A stretch of DNA of 64,000 nt from Cavia porcellus (taxonomy: Eukaryota; Chordata; Mammalia; Rodentia; Caviidae): NCBI RefSeq assembly GCF_034190915.1, contig NW_026947501.1, positions 7,378,001 to 7,442,000 of the forward strand. Reading direction: 5' to 3'. The notes beneath the pieces are model-generated. The model saw only the letters and a program-made list of their open reading frames with translations. It did not search any database and was not told the DNA's origin. The position numbers and the translations under genes are program-made. Each line of letters opens with the position of its first letter. The first letter of the stretch is position 1. Below are positions 24,001-33,504 of this stretch, piece by piece.

Positions 24001-26620
24001 CATTGTAAGGGTTTGTAGCAGGCCACTCACTAGTAGGAGTGAGAAAAACATCACGGGGTGGTGTGAATGCTAGGGCCTGAATTAGGATAGGCAGTGAGTG
24101 TCAATGAAGAATGGAGAAAAAAACCACAGGGTGGTCACCATGAGGAGGTCAGGAAACATTCATTGGCAACGTAGGATAGGTTTCTGAAAAACATCGCGGG
24201 GTGGTGTGCATTTTAAGGATTTCTAACCAGCCATTCACAAGTAGGAGTGAAAAATACATCACAGTGTGGTGTGAATCGTAGGGGCTGAATTAGGATAGGC
24301 TGTGTGTGGCAACGTAGGATGGGGAAAAATGCCACGGGTTTGTCAGCATGGGGAGGCAAGGAAACATGCAGTGGCAATGTAGAATAGGTTTCTGATAAAC
24401 ATCGCTGGGTGGTGCACATTGTAAGGATTTCTAACAAACCATTCACTAGTAGGAGTGAGAACAACATCACGGGGTGGTGTGAATCGGAGGGCCTGAATTA
24501 GGATAGACATTGAGTGGAAATGTAGGATGGAGAAAAGCACCATAGGGTGGTCAGCATAGGGAGGTGAGGAAACATGCAGTGGCAATGTAGGATAGGTTTC
24601 TGAAAAAAAAAGCAGGGTAGTGCGCATTGTAAGGGTTTCTAACAGGCCATGCACTAGTAGGAGTGAGAAAAACATCACGGGCTGGTGTGAATCGGAGGGC
24701 CTGAATCAGGATAGGCAGTGAGTGGCAATGTAGGATGGAGAAAAGCACCACGGGGTGGTCAGCATGGACAGGTCAGGAAACATGCAGTGGCAATGTAGGA
24801 GAGTTTTCTGAAAAACATCCCGGGGTGGTGCGCATTGTAAGGCTTTCTAACAGGCCATTCACTAGTAGGAATGAGAAAAACTTCACGGAGTGGTGTGAAT
24901 CAGAGGGCCTGAATCAAGATAGACAGTGAATGGCAATGTAGGATACAGAAAAGCACCACGGGTTGGTGAGCATGGGGAGGTCAGGAAACATGCAATGGCA
25001 ATGAAGGATAGATTTTCTGAAAAATATCGCGGGGTGGTGCGCATTGCAAGGGTTTGTAGCAGGCCATTCACTAGTACGAGTGAGAAAAACATCATGGGGT
25101 GGTGTGAATCGGAGGGCAAGAATTATAATAGGCAGTGAGTGGCAATGTAGGATGGAGAAAAGCACCACAGGTAGGTCAGAATAGGGAGGTGAGGAAACAT
25201 GCAATGGCAATGTAGGATAGGTTTCTTAAAATAAAAGCAGGGTGGTGCGCATTGTAAGGGTTTCTAACAGGCCACGCACTAGTAGGAGTTAGAAATACAT
25301 CATGGTGTGGTGTGAATCGGAGAGACTTAATCATGATAGACAGTGAGTGGCAATGTGGGATGGAGAAAAGCACCACGGGTTGGTGAGCATGGGGAGGTCA
25401 GGAAACATGCAATGGCAATGTAGGATAGGTTTCTGAAATACATCGCGGGGTGGGGCGCATTGTAAGGCTTTCTAACAAGCCATTCAGAAGTAGGAGGGAA
25501 AAAAAAGGTCACGGGGTGGTGTGAATCGGAGGGCTTGAATTAGTATAGGCAGTGAGTGGCAATAAAGAATGGAGAAAAGCACCACGGGTGGTCAACATGG
25601 GGAGGTCATGAAACATGCAGTGGCAATGCAGGATAGGTTTCTGTAAAACATCGTGGGTTGGTGCGCATTGTAAGGCTTTCTAACAAGCCATTCAGAAGTA
25701 GGAGTGAAAAAAACATCACGGGTTGGTGTGAATCAGATGCTCTCAATTAGGATAGGCAGTGAGGGGCAACATAGGAAGGAGAAAAGCACCACGGGGTGGT
25801 CAGCATGGGGAGGTCAGGAAACATGCAGTGGCAATGTAGTATCGGTGTCTGAAAAACATCGTGGGGTGGTGCGCATTGTAAGGGTTTCTAAGAGGCCATT
25901 AACTAGTAGAAGTGAGAAATACATCACGGGGTGGAGTGAATTGGAAGACCTGAATCAGGATAGGCAGTGAGTAGCAATGTAGGATGGAGAAAAGCACCAC
26001 CACATGGTGAGCATGGGGAGGTCAGGAAACAAACTGTGGCACTGTAGGATAGGCTTCTGAAAAACATCGCGGAATGGTGCGCATTGTTAAGGTTTTTAGA
26101 ACGCCATTCACTAGTAGGAGTGAGAAAAACATCACGGGGTGGTGTGAATGGGAGGGCCTGAATTAGGATACGCATTGAGTGGCAATGAAGGAAGGAGAAA
26201 AGCACCACAAGGTGTTCAGCATGGGGAGGTGAGGAAACATCCAGTGGCAATGTAGGATAGGTTTCTGAAAAAAAAAAAATCAGGGTGGTGCGCATTGTAA
26301 GGGTTTCTAACAAGCCATTCACAAGTAGGAGTGAAAAATACATCACGGGGTGGTGTGAATCGTAGGGCCTGAATTAATATAGGCAGTGACTGGCTATGTA
26401 GGATGGAGAAAAGCACCACGGGTGGTCAGCCTCGGGATTCAGGAAACATGCATTGGCAATGTAGGATAGGTTTCTGAAAAACATTGCCGGGTGGTGCGCA
26501 TTGTAAGGCTTTCTAACAGGCCATTCACTAGAAGGAATGAGTAAAACATCACGGGGCGGTGTGAATCGGTGGACCTGAATTAGGATAGGCAGTGAGTGGT
26601 AATGTAGGATGGAGAAAAGC
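21062..26620. repeat. Subfamily 1 block, second copy
   Basis: The subfamily 1 half of copy 2 is monomer for monomer the same as 1-5,558. It has no extended monomers. A 12 bp A-run at 26,268-26,279 corresponds to an 11 bp run at 5,208-5,218. No gene seen. Confidence 0.92.
26268..26279 (+). repeat. Poly-A run at A/B boundary (12 A, duplicate of 5,208)
   Basis: This is the paralogue of the 11 A run at 5,208-5,218. The extra base accounts for the change in offset from 21,060 to 21,061 between the two long copies. Confidence 0.9.
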
Positions 26621-26650
26621 ACCGCCGGGTAGTCAGCGTGGGGAGGTCAG
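26590..26650. repeat. Subfamily 1 to subfamily 2 junction (second copy)
   Basis: This duplicates the junction near 5,530-5,590, with the same hybrid A subunit (GCCGGGTAGTCAGCG) between a subfamily 1 B upstream and a subfamily 2 B downstream. It shows that the junction predates the 21 kb-spaced duplication. Confidence 0.85.
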
Positions 26651-29600
26651 GGAACATGCAGTGGCAATGTAGAATAGTTTTCTGAAAAACATCGCGGGGT
26701 GGTGCGCATTGTATGGGTGTGTAAGATTACATTCACTAGTAGGAGTGAGAAAAACATCGTGCGGTGGTGCGCATTGTATGGGGGTGTAACTTTACATTCA
26801 CTAGTAGGAGTGAGAAAAACATCACGGGGTGGTGCGAATCGGAGGGACTGAATTAGGATAGGCCATGAGTGGCAATGTAGGATGGAGAAAAGTACCGCGG
26901 GGTGGTCAGCATGGGGAGGTCAGGGAACATGCAGTTGCAATGTAGGATATGTTTCTGAAAAACAACGCGGGGTGGTGCGCATTGTATGGGTTTGTAACAT
27001 TACATTCATTAGTAGGAGTGAGAAAAACATCACGGGGTGGGTGAATCGGAGGGTCTGAAATAGGATAGGCAGTGAGTGGCAATGTAGGATGGAGAAAAGT
27101 ACCGCGGGGTGGTCAGCATGGGGAAGTCAGGGAACATGCAGTTGCAATGTAGGATATGTTTCTGAAAAACATCGTGGGGTGGTGCGCATTGTATGGGTGT
27201 GTAACATTACATTCACTAGTAGGAGTGAGAAAAACATCACGGGGTGGTGTGAATCGTTGGGTATGAATTAGGATAGGCAGTGAGTGGCAATGTAGGATGG
27301 AGAAAAGAACCGCGGGGTGGTCATCAAGGGGAGGTCAAGGAACATGCAGTGGCAATGTAGGATAGGTTTCTGAAAAACATCGCGGGGTGGTGCGCATTGT
27401 ATGGGTGTGTAACATTGCATTCACTAGTAGGAGTGAGAAAAACATCACGATGTGGTGCGCATTGTATTGGTGTGTAACATTACATTCACTAGTAGGAGTG
27501 AGAAAAACATCACGATATGGTGCGCATTGTATTGGTGTGTAACATTACATTCACTAGTAGGAGTGAGAAAAACATCACGGGATGGTGTGAATTGGAGGGT
27601 CTGAATTAGGATACGCAGTGAGTGGCAATGTAGGATGGAGAAAAGTAACGCGGGGTGGTCAGCATGGGGAGGTCAGGGAACATGCAGTGGCAATGTAGGA
27701 TAGGTTTCTGAAAAACATCGCGGGGTGGTGCGCATTGTATGGGTGTGTAACATTACATTCATTATTAGGAGTGAGAAAAACATCACGGGCTGGTGTGAAT
27801 CGGAGTGTCTGAATTAGGATAGCCAGTGAGTTGCAATGTAGGATGGAGAAAAGCATCGCGGGGTGGTCAGCATCGGGAGGTCAGGGAACATGCAGTGGCA
27901 ATGTAGGATATGTTTCTGAAAAATATTGCGGGGTGGTGCGCATTGTAAGGGTGTGTGTTACATTACATTCACTAGTAGGAGTGAGAAAAACATCACTGGG
28001 TGGTGTGAATTGGAGTGTCTGAATTAGGATAGGCAGTGAGTGGCAATGTAGGATGGAGAAAAGAACCGCGGGGAATTTAGCATGTGGAGGTCAGGGAACA
28101 TGCATTGGCAATTTAGGATAGGTTTCTGAAAAACATCGCGGGGAGGTGCGCATTGTATGGGTGTGTAACATTACATTCACTAGTAGGAGTGAGAAAAACC
28201 TCAGGGGGTGGTGTGAATCGGAGGGTCTGAATTAGGATAGGCTGTTAGTGGCAATGTAGGATGGAGAAAAGCACCGCTGGGTGGTCAGCATGGGGAGATC
28301 AGGGAACATGCAGTGGCAATGTAGGATAGGTTTCTCAAAAACATCACGGGATGGTGCGCATTGTATGGTTGTGTAACATTACATTCACAAGAAGGAGTGA
28401 GAAAAACATCACGGAGTGGTGTGAATCGGAGGGTCTGAATTAGTATAGGCAGTGAGTGGCAATGTAGGATGGAGAAAAAGACCGTGGGGTGGTCAGCATG
28501 GGGAGGTCAGGGAACATGCAGTGGTAATGTAGGATAGGTTTCAGAAAAACATTGCAGGGTGGTGCGCATTGTATGGGTGTTAAACATTACATTCACGAGT
28601 AGGAGTGAGAAAAACATCGCGGGGTGGTGCGCATTGTATGGGTGTGTAACATTACATTCTCTAGTAGGAGTGAGAAAAACATCACGGGGTGGTGTGAATC
28701 GGAGGATCGGAATTAGGATACGCTTTGAGTGGCAATGTAGGATGGAGAAAAGCACCGCGGGGTGGTCAGCATGGGGAGGTCAGGGAACATGCAGTGGCAA
28801 TGTAGGATAAGTTTCTGAAAAACATCGCGGGGTGGTGTGCATTGTATGGGTGTGTAAAATTACATTCACTAGTAGGAGTGAGAAAAACATCAGGGGTTGG
28901 TGTGAATCGGAGGGTCTGAATTAGGATAGGCAGTGAGTGGCAATGTAGGATGGAGAAACGCACCGCGGGTTAGTCAGCATGTGGAGGTCAGGGAACATGC
29001 AGTGGCAATGTAGGATAGGTTTCTGAAAAACATCGCGGGGTGGTGCGCATTGTATGGGTGTGTAACATTACATTCACTCATAGGAGTGAGAAAAAATTCA
29101 CGGGGTGGTGTGAATCGGAGGGTCTGAATTAGGATAGGCTGTTAGTGGCAATGTAGGATGGAGAAAAGCACCGCTGGGTGGTCAGCATGGGGAGATCAGG
29201 GAACATGCAGTGGCAATGTAGGATAGGTTTCTCAAAAACATCACGGGGTGGTGCGCATTGTATGGTTGTGTAACATTACATTCACTAGAAGGAGTGAGAA
29301 AAACATCACGGATTGGTGTGAATCGGAGGGTCTGAATTAGTATAGGCAGTGAGTGGCATTGTAGGATGGAGAAAAGGACCGCGGGGTGGTCAGCATGGGG
29401 ATGTCAGGGAACATGCAGTCGTAATGTAGGATATGTTTCTGAAAAACATTGCGGGGTGGTGCGCATTGTATGGGTGTGTAACATTACATTCACGAGTAGG
29501 AGTGAGAAAAACATCGCGGGGTGGTGCGCATTGTATGGGTGTGTAACATTACATTCTCTAGTAGGAGTGAGAAAAACATCACGGGGTAGTGTGAATCGGA

Positions 29601-30820
29601 GGGTCTGAATTAGGATACGCTTTGAGTGGCAATGTAGGATGGAGAAAAGCACCGCGGGGTGGTCAGCATGGGGAGGTCAGGGAACATGCAGTGGCAATGT
29701 AGGATAAGTTTCTGAAAAACATCGCGGGGTGGTGTGCATTGTATGGGTGTGTAACATTACATTCACTAGTAGGAGTGAGAAAAACATCATTGTGTGGTAT
29801 GAATCGGAGGGTCTGAATCAGGATAGGCAGTGAGTGGCAATGTAGGATGGAGAAAAGCACCGCGGTGTGGTCACCATGGGGAGGTCAGGGAACATGCAGT
29901 GGCAATGTAGGATAGGTTTCTGAAAAACATCGCGGGGTGGTGCGCATTGTATGGGTGGGTAACATTAAATTCACTAGTAGGAGTGAGAAAAACATCTCGG
30001 GGTGGTGTGAATTGGAGGGCCTGAATTAGGATAGGCAGTGAGTGGCAATGTAGGATGGAGAAAAGCACCGCAGGGTGGTCAGCATGGGGAGGTCAGGGAA
30101 CATGCAGTGGCAATGTAGGATAGGTTTCTGAAAAACATTGCGGAGTGGTGCGCATTGTATGGGTGTATAACATTACATTCACTAGTAGGAGTGAGAAAAA
30201 CATCACGGAATGGTGTGAATCTGAGGGTCTGAATTAGGATAGGCAGTGAGTGGTAACTTAGGATGGAGAAAAGCACCTCCGGGTAGTCAGCGAGGGGAGG
30301 TCAGGGAACATGCAGTGGCAATGTAGAACAGTTTTCTGAAAATCATCGCGGGGTGGTGCGCATTGTATGGGTGTGTAACATTACATTCACTAGTAGGAGT
30401 GAGAAAAACATCACGGGGTGGTGCGCATTGTATTGGTGTGTAACATTACATTCACTAGTAGGAGTGAGAAAAACATCACGGGGTGTTGCGCATGGTATGG
30501 GTGTGTAATATTACATTCACTAGTAGGAGTGAGAAAAACATCACGGGGTGGTGTGAATTGGAGGGTATGAATTAGGATAGCAAGTGAGTGGCAATGTAGG
30601 ATGGAGAAAAGCATCGCGGGGTGGTCAGAATGGGGAGATCAGGGAACATGCAGTGGCAATGTAGGATAGATTTTTGAAAAACATCGCGGGGTGGTGCGCA
30701 TTGTATGGTTGTGTAACATTACATTCACTAGTAGGAGTGAGAAAAACATCACGGGGTGGTGTGAATCGGAGGGTCTGAATTAGGATAGGCAGTGAGTGGC
30801 AATGTAGGATGGAGAAAAGC
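26621..30820. repeat. Subfamily 2 block of copy 2
   Basis: Anchors are 26,633, 26,906, 27,113, 27,321, 27,659, 27,867, 28,077, 28,285, 28,493, 28,766, 28,974, 29,182, 29,390, 29,663, 29,871, 30,079, 30,287 and 30,625. The monomers from 27,321 and 30,287 are 338 bp; those from 26,633, 28,493 and 29,390 are 273 bp. GGCTGTTAGTGG at 28,242 and 29,139 preserves the 897 bp spacing seen in copy 1. No gene seen. Confidence 0.88.
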
Positions 30821-31674
30821 ACAGGGGGTGGTCAACAAGGGGAGGTCAGGGAACATGCAGTGGCAATGTAGGATAGGTTTCTGAAAAACATCGCGGGGTG
30901 GTGCGCATTGTATGGGTGTGTAGCATTACATTTACTAGTAGGAGTGAGAAAAACATCACGGGTGGTGTGAATCAGAGGCTCTGAATTAGGATAGGCATTG
31001 AGTGGCAATGTAGGATGGAGAAAAGCACCGCTGGGTGGTCAGCATTGGGAGGTCAGGGAACATGCAGTGGCAATGTAGCATAGGTTTCTGAAAAACATCG
31101 CAGGGTGGTGCGCATTGTATGGGTGTGTAACATTACATTCACTAGTAGGAGTCAAAAAAACATCACGGGCTTGTGTGAATCGGAGGTCTGAATTAAGATA
31201 GGCCGTGAGTGGCAATGTAGAATGGAGAAAAGCACCTCGGGGTGGTCCGCATGGGGAGGTCAGGGAACATGCAGTGGCAATGTAGTATAGGTTTCTGAAA
31301 AACATCGCGGGGTGGTGCGCATTGTATGGGTGTGTAACATTACATTCACTAGTAGGAGTGAGAAAAACATCACGGGGTGGTGTGAATCGGAGGGTCTGAA
31401 TTAGGATAGGCAGTGAGTGGCAATGTAGGATGGAGAAAAGCACCGCAGGGTGGTCAGCATGGGGAGGTCAGGGAACATGCAGTGGCAATGTAGGATAGTT
31501 TTATGAAAAACATCGTGGGGTGGTGCGCATTGTATGGGTGTGTAACATTACATTCACTAGTAGGAGTTAGAAAAACATCACGGGGTGGTGTGAATCGGAG
31601 GGTCTGAATTAGGATAGGCAGTGAGTGGCAATGTAGGATGGAGAAAAGCACCGCGGGTTGGTCAGAATGTGGAG
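30821..31674. repeat. Subfamily 2 linker before the 4.96 kb units
   Basis: Anchors are 30,833, 31,039, 31,246 and 31,454. The variants AAGCACAGGGGGTGGTCAAC and GTAGCATTACATTTACTAG recur near 32.9 and 37.9 kb, so this stretch is the tail of a unit related to the next feature. The 31,246-31,660 part matches 12,185-12,600 (TTTTATGAAAAACATCGTGG type). No gene seen. Confidence 0.82.
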
Positions 31675-33296
31675 GTCAGGGAACATGCAGTGGCAATGTA
31701 GGATAGCTTTCTGAAAAACATGGCGGGGTGAGTCGCATTGTATGGGTGTGTAACATTACATTCACTAGTAGGATTGAGAAAAACGTCACGGGGTTTTGCA
31801 CATCGTACGGGAGTGTAACATTACATTCGCTAGTAGGAGTGAGAAAAACATCACGGGGTGGTGTGATTCGGGGGGTCTGAATTAGGATACGCAGTGAGTG
31901 GCAATATAGGATGGAGAAAAGCACCACGGGTTGGTCAGCATGTGGAGGTCAGGGAACATGCAGTGGCAATGTAGGGTAGATTTCTGAAAAACATCGCAGG
32001 GTGATGCGCATTGTATGGGTGTGTAAAATTACATTCTCTAGTAGGAGTGAGAAAAACATCACGGGGTGGTGTGAATCGGAGGGTCTGAATTAGGATAGGC
32101 AGCGAGTGGCAATGTAGGATGGAGAAAAGCACGGCGGGGTTGTCAGCATGGGGAGGTCAGGGAACATGCAGTGGCAATGTAGGATAGGTTTCTGAAAAAC
32201 ATCGCGGGGTGGTGCGCATTGTATGGGTGTGTAACATTACATTCACTAGTAGGAGTGAGAAAATCATCACGGGGTGGTGTGATTCGGAGGGTCTGAATTA
32301 GGATAGGCAGTGAGTGGTAATGTAGGATGGAGAAAATCACCGCAGGGTAGTCAGCGTGGGGAGGTCAGGGAACATGCAGTGGCAATGTAGAATAGTTTTC
32401 TGAAAATCATCGCGGGGTGGTGCGCATTGTATGGGTGTGTAACATTACATTCACTAGTAGGAGTGAGAAAAACATCACGGGGTGGTGCGCATTGTATTGG
32501 TGTGTGACATTACATTCACTAGTAGGAGTGAGAAAAACATCACGGGGTGTTGCGCATGGTATGGGTGTGTAATATTACATTCACTAGTAGGAGTGAGAAA
32601 AACATCACGGGGTGGTGTGAATTGGAGGGTATGAATTAGGATAGCAAGTGAGTGGCAATGTAGGATGGAGAAAAGCATCGCGGGGTGGTCAGCATGGGGA
32701 GATCAGGGAACATGCAGTGGCAATGTAGGACAGGTTTCTGAAAAACATCGAGGGGTGGTGTGCATTGTATGGTTGTGTAACATTACATTCACTAGTAGGT
32801 GTGAGAAAAGCATCACGGGGTGGTGTGAATCAGAGGGTCTGAATTAGGATAGGCAGTGAGTGGCAATGTAGGATGGAGAAAAGCACAGGGGGTGGTCAAC
32901 AAGGGGAGGTCAGGGAACATGCAGTGGCAATGTAGGATAGGTTTCTGAAAAACATCGCGGGGTGGTGCGCATTGTATGGGTGTGTAGCATTACATTTACT
33001 AGTAGGAGTGAGAAAAACATCACGGGTGGTGTGAATCAGAGGCTCTGAATTAGGATAGGCATTGAGTGGCAATGTAGGATGGAGAAAAGCACCGCTGGGT
33101 GGTCAGCATTGGGAGGTCAGGGAACATGCAGTGGCAATGTAGGATAGGTTTCTGAAAAACATCGCAGGGTGGTGCGCATTGTATGGGTGTGTAACATTAC
33201 ATTCACTAGTAGGAGTCAGAAAAACATCACGGGGTAGTGTGAATCGGAGGTCTGAATTAAGATAGGCCGTGAGTGGCCTTGTAGAATGGAGAAAAG

Positions 33297-33504
33297 CACC
33301 GCGGGGTGGTCAGCATGGGGAGGTCAGGGAACATGCAGTGGCAATGTAGTATAGGTTTCTGAAAAACATCGCGGGGTGGTGCGCATTGTATGGGTGTGTA
33401 ACATTACATTCACTAGTAGGAGTGAGAAAAACATCACGGGGTGGTGTGAATCGGAGGGTCTGAATTAGGATAGGCAGTGAGTGGCAATGTAGGATGGAGA
33501 AAAG
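33297..33504 (+). repeat. Reference subfamily 2 monomer, 208 bp (A-B-C)
   Basis: This monomer is close to the subfamily 2 consensus and serves as the reference. It divides into A (33,297-33,366, 70 bp), B (33,367-33,431, 65 bp) and C (33,432-33,504, 73 bp). Each part opens with a form of CAYCRCGGGGTGGT and closes with an A-rich tail (CTGAAAAA, GAGAAAAA, GAGAAAAG). A and C also share GTGGCAATGTAG, and the GTAGGAGTGAGAAAAA end of B resembles the GTAGGATGGAGAAAAG end of C. I infer that the 208 bp unit arose by triplication of an ancestral element of about 70 bp. By hand count it holds about 77 G and 27 C on this strand. Confidence 0.9.
33367..33431 (+). repeat. B subunit, 65 bp (reference copy)
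   Basis: This is the only subunit seen re-duplicating inside monomers. It starts CATCGCGGGGTGGTGCGCAT, has a TATGGGTGTGTAACATTAC core in subfamily 2 and ends in CACTAGTAGGAGTGAGAAAAA. ACTAGT, a SpeI site, lies within it. In subfamily 1 the core is replaced by TAAGGGTTTCTAACAGGCC but the length stays 65 bp. Extra copies are inserted as exact 65 bp steps just before C. Confidence 0.9.

Larger units (their letters stand above)
21062..30820. repeat. Long duplicated segment, copy 2
   Basis: This is the partner of 1 to about 10,175 and includes the subfamily 1-to-2 junction. Single-base differences are scattered. Two structural differences stand out: a clustered patch near 28,890 (CAGGGGTTGGTG against CATTGTGTGGTA near 7,830), and the region 29.35-29.87 kb, where two fewer monomers are present than in 8.3-9.23 kb (net 416 bp). 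Beyond about 30,820 the sequence becomes CAGGGGGTGGTCAACAAGG and no longer follows copy 1. Confidence 0.9.

Noticed and set aside
28559..28810. Plus-strand open frames of 60-88 codons starting in or near GGATGGAGAAAAGC or in B subunits
   Set aside because: In the consensus the frame beginning at ATGGAGAAAAGC stops at the TAG of GTAGGATAGG. It is open only where that stop is mutated, for example to GGATATG. This fits random variation in a repeat, not a gene.
33297..33366. G-quadruplex at GCGGGGTGGTCAGCATGGGG
   Set aside because: G runs are GGGG, GG, GGGG, GG and GGG with uneven loops. Four runs of three or more Gs within a short span are not present in the consensus.
33367..33431. CTCF-like site around TTCACTAGTAGGAGTG
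   Set aside because: Compared with the CTCF core CCASYAGRKGGC there are several mismatches, including loss of the GGGGGC side. Not strong enough to call.
33432..33504. Telomere-like TTAGG repeats in the C subunit (GAATTAGGATAGG)
   Set aside because: Only two loose matches per monomer occur and there is no run of TTAGGG. They are part of the satellite unit.
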